A stretch of 64,000 nt of DNA from Nymphaea colorata (Eukaryota > Streptophyta > Magnoliopsida > Nymphaeales > Nymphaeaceae): NCBI RefSeq assembly GCF_008831285.2, contig NC_045142.1:6333501-6397500 (forward strand). Reading direction: 5' to 3'. Shown here one piece after another: positions 1 to 11,708 of this stretch. Below the pieces are notes generated by a model, which was not told where the DNA came from, made no database searches, and worked only from the letters and a program-made list of their open reading frames with translations. Each line of letters starts with the position of its first letter. Position 1 is the stretch's first letter. Made by a program: the position numbers and the translations under genes.

Positions 1-1042
1 TATCCTTTTTTTGTGTGTCATTTATTCCTATAGATGAAGCTATTTACAAACTATTGTTAGTTGTGTATTTGCTAGTTTCCATTTTTTATGTTTTGCTTGT
101 CACTTTGACAGTTTGCTATGTTGGATATCCTTAATGATATTGTGATTTTCATTGTTTAAAATTTAAACTTAAATTAAATCATATATTGTCATTCTTATCA
201 TCGCTAAAAGTCTAAAATATCATTTGTATCATTTTATCTAGTTATTTTTTTCTTTTTATCATTTTATCATTTATTTTTATTTTTATGTAATTTTAGGATT
301 TTTTTTCATTTTTAAAAATTGCCGATATTTTCCCAAGATTGTCTTGACAATAACAATTTTGCTGAAAAATACCCAAAAAAGTCCTTGCCACTAAAAACCC
401 AAGAACAATATTCCTGGTTATGCCCACACTATACATTTATTAAAAAGGCTTGACTCAGGCCTTCCCTTTAAATTTTTAAGTGGCCAGCCTTTTTAATTTC
501 AAACATGTGACAGAATCTCAACTAAAGCATGAAAAACAGGGAACATTGGAAGTTTGAAACTGTCATGATCAAGAGAAACCGGAATATGTGAATTGTGAAC
601 TAGTAAATATGAGAACTAGATGTGGACAAGGTACTTATTATTTTTTCATAAATTTGAACTTATAGGTGTGCTCAAAAAGGTTAGTTGAATACAAATAAAT
701 TTCTGGAACATGTTTTTTTTACTGGGAGGCATGAATTTTTAAGCTCTAATTATTCATGAAAATTCTGACCTACTGACTTTCAAGTTTCAAGCTTTCAAGA
801 ACCTACCTATGTATCATAATTTGGATGAATTAAGAGTTCAGTCTTCTAGAGTCAATTACCTAGAAGGCATCTATATTTGATTCTAAATTCGATTTTGGGA
901 AAAAAAACATTCAAAATTCTGGTGGGCTGCCATGCTCATTCTTTTGTGGCATTTAATTTCTCTGTTTTTTTTATAATTTTCTAAAATATCACTAGTCATT
1001 GTCATCATGATTTCAAAAAGTAACACTTAAAAATGTACATAC

Positions 1043-4000
1043 CTCTCGGCGAATTCAGAAAGTGTTGCTGGTTGCAGAACCACAATCCGACCTGCAAGCT
1101 AAAATACTTGAAAAATAAACAATGTCAAGGATCTGAGATCATTGGAAAGCATAGTCACAAAAACAGTGCTTTTTTTGAAAAGAATGTGAAAAAACGCAAT
1201 AAATAAAATTGCAGTTTAAAATTTAAAAAACATGTTTTTTTCAAAAAACGTTAAAAATGAAAAAACCTGAAAAAACATGGTTTTTGCTTTTTTTTCAATT
1301 TTATTCATGTGTTTTAATGCTGAACAGTTTGTTTTTCTTTTTCTAATTTTTATTTGTTGCAAATTTACTTATTTTTTATGTTTTTGTTATTAGTTTCTCA
1401 CTTATTTTAATTTTTCCTCAATTTTAATTTTTTTTATTTTTAAATTACCATATTTTCCCCATTTTTTCGCTTTTTTCCGAGGTCATCATATTATACTCGA
1501 GAAAGTGTTTTGTGACTATGTTCGAAAGTAACACGTTAAACAGATCTAAATCTACCTCCTTTGCCATTCCTTTCACATGAAATATTTGTGGGTAGCAGCT
1601 TTCTCCTATCTCAATCAGCCTACATGGAAGAAATTAATAACTTCAGAAGCTCATGTTTATAGGTTGACAAAAAGGATAATCACAAGCATCTACCAGATGA
1701 TCCATGATTTACTCACAAGAAAGATCATATCATCAGAATACCTTCTTGAACTAAATTTAGACTCTGTGTCGACGTAAATTACATGGCCATTCAGACCTCC
1801 ACAACTTGTTGGTAATGCAGCCAGAAGAGAAAGCTTTAAGCAGAACTGCAAAAAAGCCCCAGTTAGAATTTAGTCATTAACAAGAGTTACGTTACAAGAA
1901 CAAGTCTCCAAGGATGTTAGTCCAATAAGTGTAACAAATAAAAAAAATCCAAATAATTAAAATCAAAAGAATCCACAAGGAAATTGATTAGACAACCAAA
2001 AAACTCTGACGGGACAAAGTTGCTACTGTCACGGTCACTAACGTAAGCACAACAACCAAGTGAAGCCACCGCATTCATTTTAAAATTTTCTACCAGCATA
2101 TATACATTAGCAGTCAATCTGTTTGTTAAACTGCAGCATAGCTCCATACGTGAAAGTCAAGTGAAGCAAAGAAATAAAATAGAAAACGCAGAGAGATCAA
2201 CAATCTATATACTATTTATACCAACCCATGGAAATCAAATAGACAGGGCATAATGATATCCCCTAGGTAGAATATGTTACTGTAGATGAAGCCCCGTTTA
2301 GTAGATATGAAAAAATGATGAACAGGAAGAACATTAAAAAGGCAAAGCTATAAAATCAGTTTGATAAACTTGAGAAAAGGGTACTAAAAAGTGCCTTCCT
2401 ATTAACACATGTATGATCCTTGGGGAATTTGTTTACAGACCTGCAGTTTTCTCCTTTTCTAGCAGAGATGTAATAACATGGAGCTTTAAAACCATTTCAA
2501 AATTTAGAATTTAGAACCACTTAAGTGGTCGTGCAGTGCAACCTACACTCCATACGATAGTTATGCATCCCTTTTATTTTCTCCAAAAGTATCACCCTTT
2601 CAGCACAAATGTGCCAGAAAAAAGGGGGAAAAAAAAGAAGCAAAGGGACTAACATGGTCACAGAAAGTAGTGGCATCCGGAAATATAGCACTTGAAATTA
2701 TTGAGGCAGCAGAATTAGTGATCTAACAAAACTGATGTTTCAAGCACTTCCCAAGTTCTACTTTGTAGCATGTTTGTGCAGCATCATCTCTGTTTCTTCA
2801 ATACTTTACTCCATTCATTAACAACTTCAAAGTAAAAAGCAAAATGTTTTTCATGCTCTTAGTTATTGTAAAGCCATTTGGCTATAAAAACTTAAAAATT
2901 AAATAAAAGTTGGCCAACCATTACCTCAAAGTCTTCTCACCTTCCTTTGGCCCAAAATATTTATTCACCAAAAAAAAAAAAAAGCTCTTCAACAAAATGA
3001 CCTCTAGGATGTGAAAGCAGAGAAGTTCCCACATCTGCCTCTCTTGGCACACAGAAACCAAAAAGAGTTATAAAAGCATAAAGGAAAGCCAAAGTCCAAG
3101 AATTGATATCATATAACATGAAATACATAATCAATGTCCTCATGCAACTAGTCTCATGGTGCATCATAGCGGCTCTTGGCTGATAATCCCATATCCTGAC
3201 ATATCGCACAAAATAACCACAAAACGTCCTATAGATATGGCCTACTAAGCTTACATAGAACTGACTATACGAAACTACTAATCATCACAAGAAGAGTTTC
3301 CATTTTAGCTTTTGATTTTTTCAACCAAGATAGAGAACAGGATTCAAAATTCAGTAATAGAAATGGCAGACTGGTGAATTTCACTTGGAAAAGTTACTAA
3401 AATTTCACTACCTGTGTTTTACCAATTCCTGCAGGACCAACCAACTCGGTCAAAGCACCAAATGGTATGCCTCCAAATAGTGCTTTATCTAAGCCTTTTA
3501 GGGTTGTAGGAAAATGGCCACCAAGGTATTCCTTATCAACTCTTTCTTGCATAAGCTGGAGTGCCTACAAATGAGGGGGTGAAAAAAGATAAATAAATAT
3601 AAATTACGGTGATTTATCATTGCTGAAAAACCAGCATTAATATTCCAGATACATACATAAATAAACACCAAAAGACAAAGAAGGATAAATTTTAAATTTC
3701 TTATGATATATAAACATTACAGTTTGATATGGGGGGCAGACAGATGCACTGATTTGAGCTATTGAAGATTTTACAGCATCCAAATCCACATCTAATAGCT
3801 CCATCAACTCAAACTCGTTTAGCAATAATGCATCCTGCACAGTGACTAGGAATCTTATATCAACAAGTTTAACTTCTCAATATTTGTACTTTATTTGGAA
3901 ATTCTACAAGACTGAGCAACAGCTTTCTTCTCCTTTAAACAATCTATTGCTATAATTAAATGAAGTTGACATTGTTGATGGTATCATAGAATAGCAACCA

Positions 4001-7000
4001 CTAAGAGACAGTAAACCAAGTTTTACTCATAATTCCATAATCTTCTTGGAACAAAAAGGTAATGCTAAAGTACAACCCTTCATACATTGCATCAGAATGT
4101 AGCCCATTTTCAGCCAGAACAAATTAACAGGTAACTATTTTCCCATACCTTGAAAGAAAAAACCACTGTAACATATTGACAAGATTGAGTTAAAAAAAAC
4201 ATGCATCCACAACTTATATCTCTATGCATGTGTGATTACTGGAAGTGAAAAAAATCAAGTCATAGATTTAGAGGACAACAGCTAAAAGCCTAAAACATTG
4301 GAAGCATGATTGCTGTATACATAAGATAAAACATGAGTCTAATAATTTAGTAATATTCAAGCCACTAATAAAACTTAGTGCAATATAGCACATTTGGTTG
4401 AACATCTTGCACCGCCAGAGAAACGTTTGTTATAACATATGTCGACACATCACAGCCAAACTAGTAATTGGCATCAAAGGACCCAAGTGGAAGATAATGG
4501 TGATGTCAATACCATAAAAATGCACATTGACAACCCTTGAGTTGTTAAAAATAGAAGAACAGCCAGCTTACACATCCATATGTCTTAGCCAACATAACTG
4601 ATCCAACTATCTATGAACTGTTTCTGTTGAGTTCCTCTAATTGCATGAGTGAATAGCCCACACCGCATAAAAGTTTCACATGGTCCCAATTCACATCAAG
4701 GGAAATCCCCTTCAATTCTCCTAACACCATCAGTCCTTGGAGATGAATCACTGACATCCTGTTAAGCATGCTGATGCAACAAGGCAGTACTTGGTTCTAA
4801 GACCATTTACCACTTGGGCATCACAGTAACCTGAAGTGCAGGCTCAACTAGATCAGTCAACCCACTGATTGTGTTCCTCAATTCAATTATTATTGTTTTA
4901 TGATAATTGCTGCTTACCTTTGAGTTTCCTACACATAATCCATTAAAGGGAAAGGGAAAAAGGAGAAAACAGCATTGCTTCTTATAAAACTGCAGATAAA
5001 CTAAATTTTTCATCAGCAATCATATCAAATAAAGGCACCACAGAAGCATAAATTTCCACAAGTACACATTGATAGGCAGACTTGGACAAAAATAGAAATG
5101 CAGAAACTGCTAAGAATCTAAACAGATTTTTGTTGGTGGCACTTATAAATTGTGATTACTAATATCATTAGCTATAGTTGGATCAGCGTATAGGCAAATT
5201 CAGGGTTTCATTTTTTTGATGGAATTGCTTTAGAATATGAAATAGGCGATTCAACCAGAAACCCCATGAAACACCATTCACATTTGTGCAAGAATATCTT
5301 ATTTGAATGCAGGGTTGAAAAAGCAGGGCAAAAAAAAGTAGAGAAATTTTACGGAGGGATTTTTCCAAACAGAGAAATTTTCCACTTATTTGCACTCAAA
5401 CTTATTTTTAGCCTGAAAAATTTTTCACGTTGTTTGAATGTGAGTGGCATAAACTTTTTCCATGTAAAAATCATGTTCCTCACAAGTTTGATGAAACTTC
5501 CCACCAAATGAGTTTTGAGTTTCTTGCTTTTACAACAAAATTTCACAAATCAATTTTTTTTTGGAAAGCTATTTTTTTCAAAAATATGAATAGTTAATGA
5601 AAAGATTATGAAAACAACCATCAATAAGAACTGTGAGGCACATTATGGGATTTGCAGATAAGCAGATAATCCTCCTTAGGCACAACACTGTCACTTATGA
5701 TAAGCTATCTCGCCTTGTTCAGGTGAAGTTCAAGAACTGCATAAGATTATCCTGCTCACTAATCTGTCATACTGAATACTGCATTGGTCCATACTCATAT
5801 TCCTGCCTTGCAGAAACTAAAAGAGAACTAGCCCTGTCAAAAGAAGATGTCTTCTGTCAATATAACATAATCTTTGAAGTGAATACTTCAAGTTCAAGTG
5901 AACTGTGATAAATTTTTGTTGAGGAGGAAGAAGCAAAAAGGAAAGTCCTTCTCTGTTAGTACAACATTCTGCTGGAGATCCACAGAGAAATGGAGAAAGG
6001 CAGCAATGTGAACCTCAATGCTCATTATTCAGCTGATTGCAATTGTTCCAGAGCATGACACGAAAAAGTAGCGGATTCTTTTCCACGTCAACTTAGTAGT
6101 TCTCTTATGCCCTCAACTTCCTCCAGATATTTTCTTGAAACCCAGATATTTTAAAAGAGAAAAACTGAAGAAAACATTTGGAAAATAAGGCAGCAGTAGC
6201 TCATACAAAACAATAATGTATCAGATATTTATTTTTGCATCAGCATTTCTCAATATATCTTTCAGTAAACATGTTACAATAGAAGAATTCAATTTGCAGA
6301 TAGCACAGCTAACCAAGACATTCCATGTGGTAGTGTTGGGCATAATACCACCAGTTAGCATCTTAAGGAAACAAACCATCGCTCCCTCCAAATAAGACCT
6401 TTCACAGAGGCCACCTATTAACGTAGTGTAAGTAATATCATCAGGGTAGCACCCATCTGCAACCATTGCTCCAAAGAACTGATTTGCTGCTTTTATATCA
6501 CCTTCCTTACAGTAAGCATGGATTATTGTATTATATGTAATTATGTCAGGTCTAATGCCTGTAACAAGCATCTTTGCCAAGAATGAAGAAGCATCTCTCA
6601 TTTTAAAAATGCAACTTGAACCGTAGATGAGAGTGTTATAAGTGACAACATTGAAATCTAAATCAGCCCCTAACATCTCACTGAGAAGGCTCAAGGCTTT
6701 AACAGAGTATCCATCCCTGTAAAGAGCATACAAAGCCTCATTGTAGGTTGTTATATTAGGGAGACAACCTTTCTCCTTCATTTCATGTAACACATGGATA
6801 GCCCACTCTACTTGACTTTGTTCACACAATCCTTTAATGAATACATTGTAAGTTATTGTGCTTGGAGGACAGTTTTCCAGCCACATTTTCTCAATAATCT
6901 GCTGAACTTTATAAAACATGGATTTCTTGCACAACACTTCCACCATGCTAGTATACGCCACAACATTGGGTTCACACCCACTTGCTATGATTGTGTTCCA

Positions 7001-8587
7001 TACCTCTAAAGCACCCTCCAAATTACCAGCTTTTGCAAACCCATCTAAAAGAATACTGTAAGTCCTAACATTGGGTAGATACTCGCTTTTTGCCATCTTA
7101 TTGAAAACTGATATAGCTCTATGCAACTTCCCACTGAGACAAAGACCATATATCACGGTATTGTACGCAACTGTATTGGGTCTACACCCTTGCTTTAGCA
7201 TTTGATTCCAAATCATAATTGCATCATGAACATTTCCTTCCTTGAAGAATCCCTTCATTAAGGAGGTAAATGTCATAACATTAGGTCTGCAGCCCCTCAC
7301 TAGCAAGCGGCCCACAATGGCAACAGAAAGCTTTGCACTTTCCATCTCACAAAGTGCATCTACAATTGTTGTGTAAGTGATAATATTAGGTTCCAATCCA
7401 AGATCCACCATCTTATCTATCAACGACATAGCTTCTTGTATTTTGTAGTGACTACACAAGCCATTTACCAGAGCATTGTATGCTGGAACGGTAGGCCTAA
7501 AGCATTTCATAACTTCTCTGGCCTCAGCTAATTCACCTTGACGACAAAGAGCAGACACGATTGTAGTGCAACTCACACTATCGGGTTCACATCCCCTCTC
7601 AGACATTTCACCGAGCAGTTTGTACGCAGCATCTATGCGGTTGTTTTTGCATAACGCTTTTAAGAGGATGTTATACGTATACACGTTGGGCTTGAGACCG
7701 TCCTTTTTCATGTTATCGTAAATGGGATTGATCATGTGAAACCGATTCTCACATAGAAGTGCATCCAAAAGATGGTTGTAGATCTTCGCCGTAGGTCTAA
7801 CATCGAAATCCTGAATGCGGTAGAACGTCTTCAAAGCTAACTCCGAGTCGCCCAATTCCCGATACAATCTTATAATGCTAACAAATATGTCTGCCGAGCA
7901 AGGAACGCCTTCTGATTTCATCTGTTGCAATAGGTACTGAACACCATTCATATCCCTCACTGATTCAAGCTTCTCGATCATCATCTTATACGTGCGTGTG
8001 GTGTGCCGGAATTTTCTAGTCTCAAACACAAATTTGAAATACTCTAGTGCAGCTACTACATCCTTTTCGTTCATCAATCTTTCCAAAACCACATATTCAT
8101 CTAAATGCAGTTCCTCTGTGTCAACATTCTCATTGGTCCCAGCACCTCTAATAGCATTAAGCACAGCCGATGAGGACGGCCGCTTTGTCCTGAGTAGCAA
8201 GGAAGGCCCTTCTTTCAAATTCCTGTGCACCAACATTCTCATTAATAGCTTTGAGCACAGACGATGGGGAAACTTCAGCAGAGCTGTTGGAGGGTGAAAA
8301 TCGTCCTTACCAGGATAAAAGATGAAAATTCACCTGGGTAGAATGCCGCTCCGTTTGTATGGTTTTCAGAACACGAAATTCATGACTTGCAATTCTAATT
8401 TACAAGTAGGAAAGACAGAAACTAGAGCAAGGCGCCGAAATGACAGAAGAGAACGACGGAAGCAGGGTTTGCTGAGGTTACGATAAGAAAGGATCGTGGG
8501 TACCTTGGCGGTCAGTATATTCCGAGCTGCAAAGATGTTCGCTATAGAAGTCGGAAGACCCATCTCGCTGATGAGCTTCCCCGCCAT
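1043..8587 (-). CDS. RAD51B: RAD51B, RecA/RAD51-family recombination ATPase; 5' part of the gene (six exons)
   Basis: RAD51 paralogue that acts in the nucleus in homologous recombination repair, as part of the RAD51B-RAD51C-RAD51D-XRCC2 complex (known for the family). Coding exons, in transcription order: 8504-8587, 3721-3834, 3412-3564, 1742-1845, 1556-1619, 1043-1098. All introns have GT-AG ends and the phases join into one frame of 191 complete codons. The start MAGKLISEMGL and the exon 2 block NEFELMELLDVDLDAV match the N-terminal helical domain of plant RAD51B. Exon 3 carries the Walker A motif GPAGIGKTQ. Later exons read FCLKLSLLAALPTSCGGL, VIYVDTESKFSSRR, HVKGMAKE and LAGRIVVLQPATLSEFAE. 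The last exon seen ends in phase 2 at a GT donor, and no further exon could be found in bases 1-1042. The Walker B half therefore lies outside the window. Intron 1 (3835-8503) contains a PPR gene. The family is about 370 residues long, so roughly half is present. Confidence 0.93.
3835..8503 (-). other. RAD51B intron 1, host of the nested PPR gene
   Basis: The donor AAG|gtaccc ends exon 1 and the acceptor tgcag|GATGCA opens exon 2, both in phase 0. The intron is 4,669 bases, far longer than the other visible introns except intron 3 (about 1.6 kb). It contains the complete PPR gene on the same strand. The remaining 2.4 kb (3835-6220) is AT-rich. Within it I see no other gene; 5290-5530 is a low-complexity patch with repeated gagaaatttt-like words, possibly a small transposon, not resolved. 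Confidence 0.85.
6221..8242 (-). CDS. P-class pentatricopeptide repeat protein, intronless, nested in RAD51B intron 1
   Basis: 673 codons without an intron. After an N-terminal stretch of about 75 residues there are about 16 tandem PPR motifs of roughly 35 residues, seen as repeated T/AYNxLI.ALC...A...F..M...G..PN units (for example TYNILLKALCKNN, AYNALVNGLC, TYNTIIHAYCKEGD). The fifth is shortened to about 31 residues. There is no E, DYW or SMR tail, so it is a pure P-class protein, a family that binds organelle RNA for stability, splicing or translation. The N-terminus is rich in Arg, Ser and Leu with few acids at first (MRMLVHRNLKEG...SLLLRTKRPSSS), compatible with mitochondrial or plastid import. 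From memory it resembles the product of Arabidopsis At3g48810, including the LLL-K-P N-terminal pattern; this is unchecked. The ATG at 8242 is the first in its open frame; the frame stays open for about 30 codons upstream without an ATG. A short duplication lies at the start (see findings). Confidence 0.93.
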   Translation of the reverse strand: MRMLVHRNLKEGPSLLLRTKRPSSSAVLNAIRGAGTNENVDTEELHLDEYVVLERLMNEKDVVAALEYFKFVFETRKFRHTTRTYKMMIEKLESVRDMNGVQYLLQQMKSEGVPCSADIFVSIIRLYRELGDSELALKTFYRIQDFDVRPTAKIYNHLLDALLCENRFHMINPIYDNMKKDGLKPNVYTYNILLKALCKNNRIDAAYKLLGEMSERGCEPDSVSCTTIVSALCRQGELAEAREVMKCFRPTVPAYNALVNGLCSHYKIQEAMSLIDKMVDLGLEPNIITYTTIVDALCEMESAKLSVAIVGRLLVRGCRPNVMTFTSLMKGFFKEGNVHDAIMIWNQMLKQGCRPNTVAYNTVIYGLCLSGKLHRAISVFNKMAKSEYLPNVRTYSILLDGFAKAGNLEGALEVWNTIIASGCEPNVVAYTSMVEVLCKKSMFYKVQQIIEKMWLENCPPSTITYNVFIKGLCEQSQVEWAIHVLHEMKEKGCLPNITTYNEALYALYRDGYSVKALSLLSEMLGADLDFNVVTYNTLIYGSSCIFKMRDASSFLAKMLVTGIRPDIITYNTIIHAYCKEGDIKAANQFFGAMVADGCYPDDITYTTLIGGLCERSYLEGAMVCFLKMLTGGIMPNTTTWNVLVSCAICKLNSSIVTCLLKDILRNADAKINI

Positions 8588-10199
8588 CCTCTTGCTTTCT
8601 CTCTCTCAGTATGAACACTGACACAGTGGGGAAAGGCGATTCTTGCCCTGAGGAGCGACCGTGTTACCCAAAAACGAATGGAGCGACTGTGTTACCCAAA
8701 AACAGCACCCAAAAGTTGAATCACCGCATATTTTCCAAACTCAACCTCTAATAAATGTTTCAAAGAATTGTTTTCCTCGACTTGACAGGACGGAGGCGCA
8801 CCTTGTTTGTTTCAACCCAACATGGTCAGAAGAAGGATCTCAATATAGGAAATGAAGACCACTAATTGCTTTGCGACTTGTGTGACATGAGTATAGTAGT
8901 TGGCTTGCTGCCGCCTGTGCCAGTGCATGCGCAGCAGCAGCAGTAGTATATATTTTGAGGCATGTATTTCGTAGAATTTAATTAGTTCATACATGACTTT
9001 TGCTATTCCACATTTTATAATTTACTTAAATTACATATAATTTTTTAACTTTTACTTTTTTTTTTCATTCTTATCTATAATATAATGTTGTTAAATGTGG
9101 TTGTTAAATGCAATAAAGCGAAGCGAGACGTTAAGCTTATCGCATCCATACCTGAGTTTTAGCATTAACATTATAAAATATATAATATTCATAAAAAATA
9201 ATGAAACTTTAACAAAACATTAAAATAGCAATACATAGGTAAAGCACAATGCAAAATACATTCAACTCACGTTAATTATCTAAACCATCCAAATGCTAGT
9301 GGACTTTAAATTACTTCTCTTTTTTTTTGTGCAACAAGTGACAATCTACTTTGGAATTTGTGTAGAATTTAGATGGTCACTAATTAATGTTTAAAAAACT
9401 ATCCTCTCTCTTTATGTTTGAAATTTTGAGATTGACCGTTTAAGCTTTTTAAAATGCAATGCATTAAAATAAGTCGCTTGGTCATTATTTTTGCAGGTAA
9501 AATAAAAATACTTTGTGTAATAAATAACTATAAAGTATGAGCTTTATGAAGAAACAAAAGAAAACTATTCTCGTTATTTTTCTAATTTTAATAAGTTGGC
9601 ATTTTGCATAAAAAAAATGTAGATAGGTATTTGATTCAATAATGAAACATTTAGTTATGCGGGTTACTGTTTTTATCTGAAAAAAAGTGTCCAATGCTCA
9701 TGATTGCGAGCTATGAATTGTCCATGTCATTTCATAAGGGAAGGGAAAAAACTCTAATGTTTGCAATGCGAGTACTATTTTGTCCTTTCTTTTACGTTCT
9801 ATAGATACCTTTTTAGAGTAAATTTTTATCCACCGATGCTCTTCAATTATATGTAAGTAGTAAGATAAGTAGAACTAAATATGAACACAGCGACATTAAA
9901 AAAGTAACTTGGATGAGGCCAACGAGGAGCCGGACTTATTTTTATGATGCAATTAAAAATCTTATGAGTAAATCTCGAACTTAGATCAATTGTATACGAT
10001 ATGAATCTGTTTCCCTTTATCATAAAAATCAGTACAGCAACTTTAGGCTCCCCAAAGGAAAGTTACAGTGTTCTAATTTTCTTGCTGTGACAGACGAACA
10101 ACAACCATGTGTTTTTTATTTTCATGCCGATAATTCCCCGCAGGAAGACGTGAATGACAGTTCCCTCTGTCATCGGGCCTCTCTTTCTCATGTGCTTTG
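8588..10199. other. RAD51B upstream region; otherwise no gene seen
   Basis: The bases just before the RAD51B ATG (8588-8640 on the minus strand) carry a short GA-rich leader (gagagagagaaag). This region should contain the RAD51B promoter, which may also serve the nested PPR gene; no clear TATA box could be assigned. From 8990 to 10080 the sequence is very AT-rich with no recognisable coding, RNA or transposon feature. Confidence 0.4.
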
Positions 10200-11708
10200 G
10201 TCATTCCTTTTCTTTAATTCGAAGAAAGTTGCCTTGATCTTGGCCCATAATTTTTGCAACTGTAGACTTCAATCAACTGACAACAATCTTCGTAATGAGT
10301 TTATATATGCAGTTGCATAATGAAATACGGCGAAAGCCTTTTATGTTCACAGCTTCTTGCATCTTAGGAATGAGTATCAGGTGAAGTCTTGAAAACATCT
10401 ATAACTACGGTGCACACATCGCCTCCAACGATGCTCCAATAAGAACTGAAAAGATCAGCAGGGAAGCCATCGGGGCCAGGAGCTTTATTATTTTTCACAG
10501 TAAAGAGAGCAACTACAACTTCATTTGGTTTCGCTCAGCTCTTCATTATCTGTAACTGTCTCCATTGGTCCCGTGTGAAGATGTGTAACCTTATTACTAG
10601 CGCTTCCGTCGCCATCAAAGAAGTCTCTGCATGCATTATGAATAGCTTTAGCACCTTGACTGACCTGTCTGTTGATCTCAATCACCTCGAAAAAGTTTTC
10701 TTTTGAATATAATTTGCATGGTGCTGAAAACGAATGGTGTTTTGATCACCGGCTTCAACCAACCATCATATTCGTGATTTTTGCTTCCAGAATGACTCCT
10801 CCATCCTATTGTCTATGTCAAGTTCTCTTCGAAGATCCCATTCTTGCTCGTCACCTCGAAATAGTCATCAAGATGCCCAAATTGGCTTCTCTTCCAGTCA
10901 GCAAGGTCCCTTCCTGTGGCTTCTAGTTTCTGCTGCAGGCGCACCATAGGACACCTGTTGGTGACTACAGTCCAATTCTTCTTTATAATGTCTGCATAAA
11001 CAATTTGCATAGAACAGCAAGCATAGTACTTGAAAAGACTTATAACAAAATGAGCATCACAATCATTAGAAACAGAGAGTAACAGAAGGCTATGATCTGA
11101 AGATGACCTTGGAAGTACTCTTCGAGTAAATTTGTATGAAACATTGTTCCACCATATATAATTGACTGGGTCCCAATCAATTCGACATAAAACTTCTTCA
11201 ACACCAATACGATTATTAGATAAAGTCATCTGGTAGTGAAAACCATTGATATGACGACCAGATTGCAACCAAACAAGAATTCTAAAACATTGCAAGAGGA
11301 CATGTTCGACTGCCATTCAGATTTAGACTCACATTCCGTCAATTGAATTAGAGAATCTCTTCTCCAAAGTCTATTATTGTGGAGTTAGATGCTATAAGCA
11401 TAAAAATTTAAAGTGTTCAAGTGTGCAATTTACTTTAATCCAAAACTCTTCCATGGAGACAATTTCAACTGCTATTTCAAAAGGATCGCACATTAAAAAT
11501 TATACAAGCATCTTTTAACGATGCAGGAGATATTAGATACCCAAGACTTATTTGCAACCAACTTGCACCAATTATCAAAAGATTGATTATTCAACGTAGA
11601 ATCAAATGGAAAAATCAAATAAGGATAGTGATTGCAGATAAACTGACTGAGTTCAAGACGAGCTGTTGATCTCACCAACCTGCACACATTCCAAGCCAAT
11701 AACTTCAT
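10200..11708 (-). mobile_element. LINE (non-LTR, L1-type) retrotransposon remnant: endonuclease and reverse transcriptase blocks
   Basis: Read on the minus strand this is the second ORF of a plant L1-type element, broken by stops and frameshifts. At 11708 it starts MKLLAWNV followed by RLELSQFICNH and LNNQSFDNWCKL, the N-terminus of the APE endonuclease. At 11316-10813 comes the end of the endonuclease domain (RRVLPRSSSDHSLLLLS, CPMVRLQQKLEATGRDLADW, FGHLD). At about 10500-10400 the reverse-transcriptase block KNNKAPGPDGFPADLFSSYW is clear, followed near 10320 by FRRISLCNCIYKLITKIV. The YxDD catalytic region, RNase H and 3' tail are not visible, and the middle of the endonuclease is lost. It is therefore dead and 3'-truncated or disrupted. 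The order of domains is right for a single insertion. Confidence 0.85.
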
